From assembly GCF_005503555.1 (NCBI RefSeq), contig NZ_SCNG01000001.1, positions 496,001-560,000 on the forward strand: a stretch of DNA of 64,000 bases. The letters are read 5' to 3'. A program made the position numbers and the translations under genes. Of this stretch, positions 47,448 through 56,069 are shown one piece after another (position 1 is the stretch's first letter; every line of letters begins with the position of its first letter). A model generated the notes under the pieces. That model saw nothing but the letters and a program-made list of their open reading frames with translations. It was not told the origin of the DNA and searched no databases. The DNA is from Rudaea sp. 3F27F6 (GTDB lineage Bacteria; Pseudomonadota; Gammaproteobacteria; Xanthomonadales; Rhodanobacteraceae).

Positions 47448-47637
47448 ACTTTCCATCGCCGGCATTTTCGTGCCGGGCATCCTGCCGCTATTCCTGCTCA
47501 GCGCCGCGGCGATCTGGGCGCTCGACTGGATCGGCGGCCGTCTCGGCCTTTATCGCCTGGTCTGGAATCCACCCCTGTTCCGCCTCGCCCTGCTGACCTG
47601 CCTGTTCGGCGCGGCGGGCTCCCTGTTCCTCTACTGA
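47437..47637 (+). CDS. DUF1656 (AaeX-like) small membrane protein
   Basis: The 66-residue protein with two hydrophobic helices (about 12-30 and 47-63) matches the DUF1656/AaeX family (start MPLELSIAGIFVPGILPLF; GLYRLVWNPPLFRLAL in the middle). It overlaps the end of the FUSC gene by 11 bases and has a GGAGG site seven bases before its ATG. AaeX-type proteins accompany AaeA/AaeB pumps but their exact job is unclear. Confidence 0.92.
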   Translation: MPLELSIAGIFVPGILPLFLLSAAAIWALDWIGGRLGLYRLVWNPPLFRLALLTCLFGAAGSLFLY

Positions 47638-47647
47638 AGAGCGTGTC

Positions 47648-48649
47648 ATGAACCGCACTGCCCTGCTTCGCTTCCTCATCACCGCCGTCGTCGTGGTCGC
47701 CGCTTTCCTCGCCGGCCGCGCGCTGTGGAACCAATCGCAGTACGCGCCGTGGACGCGCGACGGCCGCGTGCGCGCCGACGTGGTGCGCATCGCGCCCGAC
47801 GTCTCCGGTCTCGTCACCGACGTCGCCGTGCAGGACAACAAGCTCGTGCATCAGGGCGACGTATTGTTCCGCATCGATCGCGCACGTTTCGAACTCGCGC
47901 TCGCGCAGGCGCGCGCCAATCTCGACGCCGCGGTCGCCAACGCGCGCGCCGCGGGCGCCGGTGTCAGCTCGGCCCAGGCCGCCGCCGCCGCGCGCAACGC
48001 CGAGTACCGCATGCGCGCCGAAGAAGCAGAGCGCCGCCGCCGCATCGGCGACGTGATTTCGCAGGAGATCCGCAGCGACGCCGTCGCCACCGCCGCGTCG
48101 GCGCAGGCGACCCTGCATCAGGCGCAGGCCGCGACCGGCCAGGCCAGCGCCGCTCGCGAGCACGCGGATGCGGCGATCGAACAGGCGCGCGTCGCCGTCG
48201 ACAGAGCGCAACTCGATCTCGATCGCACCGAAGTGCGCGCGCCGGTCGACGGCTACGTCACCAATCTCGAACTGCGCGTCGGCGACTATGCCAGCGCCGG
48301 CACCGCGCGCATGGCTCTCGTCGACAGCCACAGCTACTACGTCTACGGTTATTTCGAAGAAACCAAACTGCCGCAGTTGCGCATCGGCGATCCGGTCGAC
48401 GTGCGCCTGATGGCCGGCAACGTCCTGCTTCCGGGACGCGTGGAAAGCGTCGCGCGCGGGATCACCGATCGCGACAACCCGACAGGCGCCGACCTGCTCG
48501 CCAACGTCAACCCGACCTTCAACTGGGTGCGCCTCGCCCAACGCGTGCCGGTGCGCATCGCGGTCGATCCCGAAAAAATGCCGGCCGGCACGGTGTTGTC
48601 CGCGGGCATGACCGTCACCGTCATCGTGCGGCCCGCGGCGCGGTCCTGA
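47648..48649 (+). CDS. HlyD-family membrane fusion protein (AaeA-like)
   Basis: The 333-residue periplasmic adaptor has an N-terminal membrane anchor (about 8-26), a biotinyl-lipoyl half VRIAPDVSGLVTDVAVQDNK (about 52-71), a coiled-coil hairpin (about 85-195), the second lipoyl half TEVRAPVDGYVTNLELRVGD and a beta-barrel with GRVESVARGITDRDN. It bridges the FUSC inner-membrane transporter to an outer-membrane channel, which is not encoded here. It follows the DUF1656 gene by ten bases. Ends INWVRLAQRVPVRI-like (FNWVRLAQRVPVRI), typical of the AaeA/EmrA type. Confidence 0.93.
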   Translation: MNRTALLRFLITAVVVVAAFLAGRALWNQSQYAPWTRDGRVRADVVRIAPDVSGLVTDVAVQDNKLVHQGDVLFRIDRARFELALAQARANLDAAVANARAAGAGVSSAQAAAAARNAEYRMRAEEAERRRRIGDVISQEIRSDAVATAASAQATLHQAQAATGQASAAREHADAAIEQARVAVDRAQLDLDRTEVRAPVDGYVTNLELRVGDYASAGTARMALVDSHSYYVYGYFEETKLPQLRIGDPVDVRLMAGNVLLPGRVESVARGITDRDNPTGADLLANVNPTFNWVRLAQRVPVRIAVDPEKMPAGTVLSAGMTVTVIVRPAARS

Positions 48650-48749
48650 ATCGCCGCTGCGCGCCGGACGCGCGCAGTCTCGCGCGAAGCGCGCATCCGG
48701 CCGCCGCTTCGCCTAAAATCGCGCTTCGATTCGCGCAATACGGTATTTC

Positions 48750-50990
48750 ATGAATCTGCAAGCCAACTACGAACAACTGCCGCTCAAGGAATTCGCCGAG
48801 CGCTCCTATCTCGACTACTCGATGTACGTGGTCCTCGACCGCGCGCTGCCCTTCGTCGGCGACGGTCTCAAGCCCGTGCAGCGGCGCATCGTCTATGCAA
48901 TGAGCGAACTCGGCCTCGACGCCGCGGCGAAACCGAAGAAGTCGGCGCGCACCGTCGGCGACGTGATCGGCAAATTCCATCCGCACGGCGATTCTGCGTG
49001 CTACGAAGCGATGGTGCTGATGGCGCAGCCATTCTCGTACCGCTATCCGCTGATCGACGGCCAGGGCAACTTCGGTTCGCCCGACGACCCGAAATCGTTC
49101 GCGGCGATGCGCTACACGGAATCGAAACTGACGCCGATCGCCGACCTGCTGCTCGACGAAATCGGCCAGGGCACGGTCGACTTCACGCCGAACTTCGACG
49201 GCACGCTGAAGGAGCCTTCGTGGCTGCCCTCGCGCGTGCCGCATGTGCTGCTCAACGGCTCGACCGGCATCGCTGTCGGCATGGCCACCGACATCCCGCC
49301 GCACAACCTGCGCGAAGTCGTCAATGCCTGCATCCAACTGCTCGACGATCCGGACGCGTCGATCGCCTCGCTGTGCAAGGACATCAAGGGGCCCGACTTC
49401 CCGACCACGGCCGAGATCATCACGCCGAAGAGCGAACTCAAGGCGCTCTACACCACCGGCAACGGCTCGGTGCGTGCGCGTGCGCGCTACGCCGTCGAAG
49501 ACGGCAACGTCGTCGTCAATGCGCTGCCGTACCAGGTTTCCGGCGCGAAGATCATCGCCCAGATCGCCGACCAGATGCGCGCGAAGAAGCTGCCGATGCT
49601 CGAAGATCTGCGCGACGAGTCGGACCACGAGAATCCGGTGCGCCTCGTCCTCATTCCGCGCTCGAACCGCATCGACCTCGACGCGATGATGCAGCACCTG
49701 TTCGCGACGACGGACCTGGAGAAGAGCTACCGCGTCAACCTCAACATGATCGGCCTCGACGGCAAGCCGCAGGTCAAGGATCTGAAGAGAATCCTCAGCG
49801 AGTGGCTGGTGTTCCGCCAGAACACGGTGACGCGGCGCCTGCAGTATCGCCTGGAGAAAGTCGAGCGCCGCCTACACTTGCTCGAAGGCCTGCGCATCGC
49901 CTATCTCAACCTCGACGAAGTCATCCGCATCGTACGCACCGAGGACGAGCCGAAGCCGAAGCTGATCGCGCGCTTCAAGCTCAGCGAGGAACAGGCCGAC
50001 TACATCCTCGAAACCCGGCTGCGCCAACTCGCCCGCCTCGAAGAGATGAAGCTCAACGCCGAACGCGACACGCTCGAAGAAGAGCGCGCGCGCATCTCGG
50101 TACTGCTCAAGTCGCCGGCGAAGCTGAAGACCCTGATCAAGGACGAACTGCAGGCCGACGCCGAGAAGTACGGCGACAAGCGCCGCTCGCCGATCGTCGA
50201 GCGCGAAGCCGCGCAGGCGCTCGACGAATCCGCGCTCGTCGCGAGCGAACCGATCACCGTGATCCTCTCGACCAAGGGCTGGGTGCGCGCGGCGAAAGGC
50301 CACGACATCGACGCCGCCGCGCTGAGCTACCGCGAAGGCGACGCCTTCCATCAGGCGACGAAGGGCAAGACCACGCAACAGGTCGCCTTCATCGACTCGA
50401 ACGGGCGCAGCTATTCGACGCCGGCGCACACGCTGCCGTCCGCACGCGGCAACGGCGAGCCGCTGACTGGCCGCTTCACTCCAGCCGGCGGCGCACGCTT
50501 CGATGCGATCGCGATGGCCGACGCGGCAACCAAGCTCGTACTCGCCTCCGACTTCGGCTACGGCTTCGTCATCAAATTCGACGCCCTGCTCGCGAACAAG
50601 AAGGCCGGCAAGCAGATCATCAACATCGACGACGAAGCACGCGTGCTCGCGCCGGCCTACGTCGCCGACCCCGCGCGCGACCGCATCGCCGTAGCGACCA
50701 ACATGGGCCACTTCCTCATGTTCTCCGTCGCCGAACTGCCCGAACTCGACAACGGCGGCAAGGGCAACAAGCTGATCGAAATCCCCAAGGCCAAACTCGC
50801 CGAGGGCGAACGCCTCGCCGGCATCGCCGTGGTCAGCGAAGGTTCCGGCGAAGTCACCGTCTACGCGGGCCAGCGCAAGCTGATCCTCAAGTGGGCCGAC
50901 CTCGTCGAATACAACGGCAACCGCGCCCAACGCGGCGGCAGCCTGCCGCGCGGGTTTCAGCGCGTGGAGCGCGTGGAGACGACAGGCTGA
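48750..50990 (+). CDS. parC: DNA topoisomerase IV subunit A
   Basis: The 746-residue cleavage-rejoining subunit unlinks daughter chromosomes with ParE. The N-terminal [20 protein letters not shown] distinguishes ParC from GyrA. The quinolone-resistance region [20 protein letters not shown] precedes the active-site Tyr122 in [10 protein letters not shown]. The tower and coiled-coil region includes the [20 protein letters not shown] stretch. The C-terminal domain is a degenerate propeller lacking the GyrA box, as expected. Length matches E. coli ParC (752). A textbook terminator follows at 51017-51046. It follows the efflux operon after 100 bases. Confidence 0.97.
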   Translation: MNLQANYEQLPLKEFAERSYLDYSMYVVLDRALPFVGDGLKPVQRRIVYAMSELGLDAAAKPKKSARTVGDVIGKFHPHGDSACYEAMVLMAQPFSYRYPLIDGQGNFGSPDDPKSFAAMRYTESKLTPIADLLLDEIGQGTVDFTPNFDGTLKEPSWLPSRVPHVLLNGSTGIAVGMATDIPPHNLREVVNACIQLLDDPDASIASLCKDIKGPDFPTTAEIITPKSELKALYTTGNGSVRARARYAVEDGNVVVNALPYQVSGAKIIAQIADQMRAKKLPMLEDLRDESDHENPVRLVLIPRSNRIDLDAMMQHLFATTDLEKSYRVNLNMIGLDGKPQVKDLKRILSEWLVFRQNTVTRRLQYRLEKVERRLHLLEGLRIAYLNLDEVIRIVRTEDEPKPKLIARFKLSEEQADYILETRLRQLARLEEMKLNAERDTLEEERARISVLLKSPAKLKTLIKDELQADAEKYGDKRRSPIVEREAAQALDESALVASEPITVILSTKGWVRAAKGHDIDAAALSYREGDAFHQATKGKTTQQVAFIDSNGRSYSTPAHTLPSARGNGEPLTGRFTPAGGARFDAIAMADAATKLVLASDFGYGFVIKFDALLANKKAGKQIINIDDEARVLAPAYVADPARDRIAVATNMGHFLMFSVAELPELDNGGKGNKLIEIPKAKLAEGERLAGIAVVSEGSGEVTVYAGQRKLILKWADLVEYNGNRAQRGGSLPRGFQRVERVETTG

Positions 50991-51016
50991 CGCGCGGTTT
51001 CGTTCTTTGAGTGTCG

Positions 51017-51046
51017 CTCCCGCGAATGCGGGAGTTTGGCTTTTTT
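51017..51046 (+). terminator. Intrinsic terminator of parC
   Basis: Seven-base perfect stem CTCCCGC / GCGGGAG with GAAT loop (51017-51034) followed by TTTGGCTTTTTT. Confidence 0.9.
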
Positions 51047-51251
51047 GCTCGTCATCCCCGCGTGCTTTTGGCGGGGATCCAGCGACTTTGCTTTTGTTTT
51101 TGTTGGGTTCAGAGCAAGGGCTTCCACTCGCCCTGCGGGCGAGCGGGTCACTTTCTTGTCTCCAGCGACAAGAAAGTAACCAAAGAAACGCCGCCCCAGA
51201 ACATTGCGCCCTACGCGCATCCTGCGCTCCGGGTCCGCGTCAGCGGCCGGG

Positions 51252-51286
51252 TTCCGCTAATTGCACATCCCTGTGCAATAGCGGAA
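51252..51286 (+). repeat. 15-bp hairpin with one bulge in the element core
   Basis: The arm at 51252-51267 pairs with 51272-51286 with a single bulged A, closing a TCCC loop. Stem ends are TTCCGCT and AGCGGAA. Confidence 0.85.
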
Positions 51287-51308
51287 TCGGCGCGATCCAT
51301 CGCGCCGA
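51287..51308 (+). repeat. 9-bp hairpin directly abutting the previous one
   Basis: TCGGCGCGA pairs perfectly with TCGCGCCGA around a TCCA loop. It starts at the base after the preceding hairpin, giving stacked twin stems with four-base TCC loops. Confidence 0.85.
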
Positions 51309-51348
51309 CCCTCACGGGCCTTCTCGTCCGCTGCCGCCGCAATGTAAT

Positions 51349-51447
51349 GGGGACCCGAGAGCCGGAGCAGCGCGCATCGTGCGCGCCCAAGCAACGGCCG
51401 TCTTCGTAGGTGGCGGCTTTTGATCTGTCTTTTGATCTCGGGTCCCC
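51349..51447 (+). repeat. 12-bp closing stem enclosing a ~75-base domain
   Basis: GGGGACCCGAGA (51349-51360) is perfectly complementary to TCTCGGGTCCCC (51436-51447). The enclosed segment contains its own GCGCGCA/TGCGCGC hairpin and a TTTTGATCTGTCTTTTGATC direct repeat next to the 3' arm. Confidence 0.85.
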
Positions 51448-51746
51448 GTCAGCCGCGGCGAGGGCATGACGGATAAGCCTGAAAGGTCGCGCGCAGGATG
51501 CGCGCGAGTTCACGAATGGACAGGGATGTTCATCGAGCGAACCCCGGCATGACCTCGCGTACCGCCGCAGGCGGCGCGGCTCCCGGGGTGTGTTCTCTTT
51601 GGTTACTTTCTTGTCGCTGCTGACAAGAAAGTGACCCGCTCGCCCGTAGGGCGAGTGGAAGCTCTGCTCCTAAAGCACAAAAGAACCAAAGCAAAGTCAC
51701 TGGATTCCCGCTAGGAGCACGCGGGAATGACAAGCATAGGCAAGAG

Positions 51747-51802
51747 CTGGATTCCTGCTTGACCAGCCCTTCGGCTGTTGAAAGCCGCAGGAATGACGAG
51801 CA
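51747..51802. repeat. REP-like palindrome
   Basis: GAGCTGGATTCCTGC at the left is complementary to GCAGGAATGACGAGC-like sequence at the right, with an inner CAGCCCTTCGGCTG hairpin. It is of the same GATTCC/GGAATGA family as those in the inverted-repeat element next to it. Confidence 0.65.
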
Positions 51803-51930
51803 AAAGAAACAAAGCCCGGCACGTGAATCGTGCCCGATAAGCGAGATAGCCCGCACGAAAACCCCGATCGAAAGAAACACTGCCTCTAGTCGCCCCCGGC
51901 GATAAACAAAAATAACGCTAGAATCGAGTG

Positions 51931-54366
51931 ATGCATACCCTCCTCCGCGTCATCAAACGATTGCTCCTCCTCGTCGTCGTCGTGCTGATCGCCGCGGCGG
52001 CCGGGGCCTATTTCCTCGTCCGCGCCAGCCTGCCGCAGCTCGCCGGTACGGCGCCGACGAATCAGCTCAAACATCCGGTGTCGATAGAACGCGACGCCCT
52101 CGGTATGGCGACGATCAAGGGCGAGAGCCGCGTCGACGTGTCCTGGGGACTTGGCTACGTGCATGCGCAGGAGCGCTACTTCGCCATGGACCTGATGCGC
52201 CGTGTCGCCGCGGGCGAACTCGCCGAACTGGTCGGCGGCAAGGCGCTTCCGCTCGACCGGCAGCGCCGCGCGTTCCGCATGCGCGCGCGCGCCGAGGCGC
52301 TGCTCGCCGCGCTGCCGCCCGACCAGCACGCCGACATCGCCGCGTATCGCGACGGCGTCAACGCCGGGCTCGATGCGCTCGCGTCGCGGCCTTGGGAGTA
52401 CTGGCTGCTCGGCTCGGCGCCGCGGCCGTGGAGCGAGGCCGATTGCATCCTCGTGCTCGATGCGATGTTCTTCGACCTCAATGATTCAGGCAACGCACGC
52501 GAGCTCGCCTATTCGCGCCTGAAGGCCGCGCTGCCCGAAAGCGTGTTCCGTTTTCTGCGCACGACCAGCGGACCGTGGGATGCGCCGCTGCTCGGTGCGG
52601 CGATGCCGCTGCCGGCGTTGCCGGCCGAAGGCGACATCGATCTGCGCAAGGTCGATGCGAAACTGCTGAAGCTGGCCGATGCCGACGTGCGCGCCATCGT
52701 CCCGGCTGCGTTCTCCGCAGCCGTGGAAGAAGAGCCCGAATACCAAGTGCTCGGCAGCAACAATTTCGCCGTCGGCGGCACGCTGACTGCGACTGGCGCG
52801 GCGATGGTCGCGAACGACATGCACCTCGGCCTGCGCGTGCCGAATATCTGGTTCCGCACGCGCCTGCAGTATCCGGATCCGCACCGCGCGGGAGAACGGC
52901 TCGACCTGATCGGCGTCACCCTGCCCGGTCTTCCGTCGCTCGTCGCCGGCAGCAACCGCCATGTGGCATGGGCGTTCACCAACAGCTACGGCGACTGGCT
53001 CGACTGGGTGCGCGTCAATCTCGACCCGGCCGACGACAGCCGCTACCGCACCACGGACGGCTCGCAGCCGATCGCGCGCAACACGGAAATCATCAAGGTG
53101 CACAACGCGCCCGACGAAAAGCTCGACGTGCGCGACACGCAGTGGGGACCGATCCTCGCCAAGGATGCCGACGGCACGCCGCTCGCGCTGGCCTGGACCG
53201 CGCTGCAGCCCGGCGGAGTCAATCTCGAACTGCTCGATCTCGGCGGCGCCGCGACGGTGGACGAGGCGATGGCCGTCGCCAACCGCGCCGGCATGCCGGC
53301 GCAGAATTTCGTCGTCGGCGACGCTGCCGGCGCGGTCGGCTGGACGATCGCCGGGCGCATCCCGCGCCGCGTCGGCGACTGCGATCCGCAGTTGCCGTGC
53401 GACTGGAGCCATGGCGGCGGCTGGGACGGCTGGCGCGATGCCGCCGAGTATCCGCATGTGGTCAATCCGCCTTCGGCGCGCATCGCGACGGCGAATTCGC
53501 GCACGCTGGACTTCGACGACGCCGCGTATGCACGCGTCGGCGATGGCGGCTTCGATCTCGGCGCGCGCCAACAGCAGATTCGCGACGGCCTCGCGGCGAA
53601 GGAGCGCTTCGCCCCGGCCGATTTCCTCGCGGTCCAACTCGACGACCGCGCCCTGTTTCTCGAAACCTGGCACCGGCGTTTGCACGACACGTTGGCCAAG
53701 GCGGATGCGGCCGATCTGACCGAGATGAAGAAATACGCCGACGACTGGAACGGCCGCGCCGATCCGCAATCGGTCGGCTATCGCCTCACGCGCGCGTTCC
53801 GTCTCGAAGTGATCGACACCGTGCTGAGCGGTTTCGCCGCGGCGGTGCGGACGAAGTATCCGGAGTTCAAGTTTCCGCCGCAGTTGCAGAGCGAGCACCA
53901 GGTCGAAGCGATTCTGCAGGGCCGTCCGCCGTACCTGCTGCCGCCCGGCTATGCCGATTGGGACGATCTGCTGCGCCAGTGCGCGCAGCGTGTCGCGGCC
54001 AAGCTCGGCGCGCTGCCCGGCGGCCTCGCCGCGCGCAATTGGGGCGAGGTGACGACAACGCATATCGCCCATCCGCTCAGCGCGGCGGTGCCGCTGCTCG
54101 ACAAGTTGCTCGACATGCCTGCCGAAGCGCTGCCGGGCGACAGCAATATGCCGCGCGTGCAGGGCGCGACGTTCGGCGCGAGCGAGCGTTTCGGCGTGCA
54201 GCCGGGGCACGAGGAAAGCGGCTACTTCCATATGCCCGGCGGGCAGAGCGGCAATCCGCTGTCGCCGTTCTACGGCGCCGGCCACGAAGACTGGGCGCAG
54301 GGCAAGCCCGCGCCGTTCCTGCCCGGCGAGACAAAGTATACTTTGACACTTTCTCCACAGCATTGA
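51931..54366 (+). CDS. Penicillin acylase family (Ntn) hydrolase
   Basis: The 811-residue protein has an N-terminal membrane/signal helix (about 7-31), then penicillin-amidase family blocks: HPVSIERDALGMATIKGES, GLGYVHAQERYFAMDLMRR and the autoprocessing site LGSNNFAVGG, where Ser276 would become the N-terminal nucleophile of the beta chain. ANDMHLGLRVPNIWF and PGLPSLVAGSNRHVAWAFTN are also typical, and the C-terminal part contains HEESGYFHMPGGQSGNPLS. Relatives hydrolyse amides such as beta-lactam side chains or acyl-homoserine lactones; the substrate here is unknown. GTG at 51928 is an alternative start one codon upstream. It stands right after the repeat element. Confidence 0.92.
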   Translation: MHTLLRVIKRLLLLVVVVLIAAAAGAYFLVRASLPQLAGTAPTNQLKHPVSIERDALGMATIKGESRVDVSWGLGYVHAQERYFAMDLMRRVAAGELAELVGGKALPLDRQRRAFRMRARAEALLAALPPDQHADIAAYRDGVNAGLDALASRPWEYWLLGSAPRPWSEADCILVLDAMFFDLNDSGNARELAYSRLKAALPESVFRFLRTTSGPWDAPLLGAAMPLPALPAEGDIDLRKVDAKLLKLADADVRAIVPAAFSAAVEEEPEYQVLGSNNFAVGGTLTATGAAMVANDMHLGLRVPNIWFRTRLQYPDPHRAGERLDLIGVTLPGLPSLVAGSNRHVAWAFTNSYGDWLDWVRVNLDPADDSRYRTTDGSQPIARNTEIIKVHNAPDEKLDVRDTQWGPILAKDADGTPLALAWTALQPGGVNLELLDLGGAATVDEAMAVANRAGMPAQNFVVGDAAGAVGWTIAGRIPRRVGDCDPQLPCDWSHGGGWDGWRDAAEYPHVVNPPSARIATANSRTLDFDDAAYARVGDGGFDLGARQQQIRDGLAAKERFAPADFLAVQLDDRALFLETWHRRLHDTLAKADAADLTEMKKYADDWNGRADPQSVGYRLTRAFRLEVIDTVLSGFAAAVRTKYPEFKFPPQLQSEHQVEAILQGRPPYLLPPGYADWDDLLRQCAQRVAAKLGALPGGLAARNWGEVTTTHIAHPLSAAVPLLDKLLDMPAEALPGDSNMPRVQGATFGASERFGVQPGHEESGYFHMPGGQSGNPLSPFYGAGHEDWAQGKPAPFLPGETKYTLTLSPQH

Positions 54367-54460
54367 CCGGCAGCGGCTCGCCGCATCGAACCCGGTTTTC
54401 CCCCACAAAGCGGACGCGACGACGTACCCGCGCGAAAGCAGCCACAAGGACTCAGCAAAG

Positions 54461-54778
54461 ATGACGACCGAAACGCTCACCCCGGCCAGCGTCGCGACCA
54501 AGGCCAACGTCTACTTCGACGGCAAGTGCGTCTCGCACACGCTGCATTTCGCCGACGGCAGCCGCAAGACCATTGGCGTGATCCTGCCGGCGTCGCTGAC
54601 CTTCACCACGGGTGTGGCCGAAGTCATGGAATGCGTCGGCGGCTCCTGTGAGTACCGGCTGCCCGGCGACGACGCGTGGACGCACTCGGGCATCGGCGAA
54701 AAATTCAGCGTGCCGGCGAACACGGCGTTCGAGATCCGCACGAGCGAGGGTTATCACTACATCTGCCACTTCGGCTGA
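54461..54778 (+). CDS. ppnP: Pyrimidine/purine nucleoside phosphorylase (PpnP)
   Basis: The 105-residue cupin-fold protein matches the PpnP (YaiE/DUF1255) family, which phosphorolyses diverse nucleosides to base and ribose-1-phosphate. The family pattern NVYFDGKCVSHTLHFADGSR, KTIGVILPASLTFTTG, EVMECVGGSCEYRL and NTAFEIRTSEGYHYICHFG runs the full length. It is 94 bases after the acylase gene and faces the converging DUF5694 gene. Length is normal (about 94-105). Confidence 0.95.
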   Translation: MTTETLTPASVATKANVYFDGKCVSHTLHFADGSRKTIGVILPASLTFTTGVAEVMECVGGSCEYRLPGDDAWTHSGIGEKFSVPANTAFEIRTSEGYHYICHFG

Positions 54779-54823
54779 GCGTCCGCGTCACGACTCGAGG
54801 TATATACCGGGGCGAAGCGCAAA

Positions 54824-54858
54824 CCGCGCCGTTTCCGCTTTCGCGGCGGACGGCGCGG
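54824..54858. terminator. Hairpin between converging ppnP and DUF5694 genes
   Basis: CCGCGCCGT (54824-54832) pairs with ACGGCGCGG (54850-54858), enclosing an inner CCGC/GCGG stem. No clear U-tract is seen on either strand, so it is a tentative bidirectional stop. Confidence 0.45.
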
Positions 54859-54873
54859 CTTCATACACCCCCG

Positions 54874-55941
54874 TTACTTGAGTATCTGCTCCGCATCGAC
54901 GATCTCGACGACCTGCATCTGACCGAGGAAATTGTCGAACCACGGCTTGTGCATCGCGCCGACGATCGCCAGCACGCGTGCACCGGGACGATCGCCGAAC
55001 GCGGCGCGCACGTTGGACACCATGCGCAGATTGCGCGTCTCCCAGCCGGCGACGTACAACTGGCCGTAATGCTGCGGCGACGGATCGCGCAACGCTGCGG
55101 CGAAATCGCTCTGCGCCCGCAGGCTCAGGCTGTCCGGCTTGTTGACCAGGCGATACAGGGCCAGCATGTCGCCGCCCTTGCTCAAGGCGTCTTCTTTTTC
55201 GCCCAAGGTTTTGGTCAGCCCCGCTGCGCCGTTCCATGCCTGCTGGATCGCTTTGCCATAGGCCTGCTCGTCGTCGATCGGCAGGTTGTCGCCGGTGTGA
55301 TCGTCGGCCGGATACACGCGCTGCAGGCCAAGTCGCGCCGCGACGCGCGCGGCGATCAGATAATCCTCGTTGTTCTTCGTTTCGAGCTTGCGCAGCGTCG
55401 CCGCGAGCGTCTCGTCCAAGCCGTCGCCGGCGATGCGCTCGGCCGCCGGCAACTGCAGCCACTGCACCACGGCGGAAGCATCATCGCCTGCAGCGAGAAA
55501 CAGCGCAGCGAGATGCCGGCGCTGTGCGGCGGTCGGCTTGGCCGGCCACGCCTTGAGAGTCTTGTCTACTTCGCCGATCGCCGCGGGCATGTCGAGTCCG
55601 GTCGCGACTTTCGCCGCCGACGTGTCGCGGCAGTAATGCTTCACGTCGTCTGCCGAATACAGCGATGTATAGCGCTTCATCCTGTCGCAGCCTTCGCCCG
55701 AGATCGCTTCGATCGTGATGACGTCGGGCTTGTAGGCGACGAGCCGGTCGAGCAGCGGATTCAGCGACTCGGGCTTGAAACCCTTCGGCATCTGCGAAAG
55801 ATGCACGCTGCCGAGCACGAGCACCTGCGTCTTCGGCCCGACAATATCCTTGCTCAAGCCCGACAGATCCACGCCTGCCTGAGCACTGCCGCCTGCGAAC
55901 AGAGCCGCCGCCAATCCAAGTACCGAATACCGCTTGCGCAT
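54874..55941 (-). CDS. DUF5694 exported protein (TraB/GumN-like fold suspected)
   Basis: The 355-residue protein has a Sec signal (MRKRYSVLGLAAALFAGGSAQA). The ATG at 55941 has GGAG six bases upstream and is preferred to the ATG four codons earlier. It matches DUF5694-type proteins: VLVLGSVHLSQMPKGF near the N-terminus, ITIEAISGEGCDRMKRY in the middle and VLAIVGAMHKPWFDNFL near the C-terminus. The two GxxH-type motifs are reminiscent of the TraB/PrgY/GumN group, proposed metal-dependent hydrolases, so a periplasmic hydrolase is possible but unproven. It is monocistronic or the last gene of the minus-strand run. Confidence 0.72.
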   Translation of the reverse strand: MRKRYSVLGLAAALFAGGSAQAGVDLSGLSKDIVGPKTQVLVLGSVHLSQMPKGFKPESLNPLLDRLVAYKPDVITIEAISGEGCDRMKRYTSLYSADDVKHYCRDTSAAKVATGLDMPAAIGEVDKTLKAWPAKPTAAQRRHLAALFLAAGDDASAVVQWLQLPAAERIAGDGLDETLAATLRKLETKNNEDYLIAARVAARLGLQRVYPADDHTGDNLPIDDEQAYGKAIQQAWNGAAGLTKTLGEKEDALSKGGDMLALYRLVNKPDSLSLRAQSDFAAALRDPSPQHYGQLYVAGWETRNLRMVSNVRAAFGDRPGARVLAIVGAMHKPWFDNFLGQMQVVEIVDAEQILK

Positions 55942-56069
55942 TGCTTCTCCCATGACATGAAGGCCCGGCCGTTCGCGCCGGTTCGACTTACGCTGCCGGC
56001 GACGCCGGCAGCAAACGAAGCTAGGATGCGCCGCTCGACGGAAAAGGTTTATTCCTGCCGATATGCGAC

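Larger units (their letters stand above)
51047..51735. repeat. Structured repeat element: ~140-bp imperfect inverted arms around a hairpin-rich core
   Basis: The left arm (about 51047-51188) and the right arm (about 51596-51735) are inverted copies, estimated by eye at over 80% identity. Each contains a palindrome of the GATTCCCGC/GCGGGAAT type, a CTCGCCC/GGGCGAG hairpin and an ACTTTCTTGTC/GACAAGAAAGT hairpin. The ~407-base core holds further nested stems (separate entries). The short frames over it translate to low-complexity sequence, so I see no gene. Its parts resemble dispersed extragenic repeats of Xanthomonadales and other proteobacteria (recollection, not a search). It could be a non-autonomous mobile element or a structured RNA locus. 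Confidence 0.7.

Noticed and set aside
51047-51735. Retron or group II intron as explanation for the structured element
   Set aside because: No reverse transcriptase or other enzyme gene lies beside it, and the flanks are parC and an acylase gene. A retron-type msr/msd layout was not recognisable.
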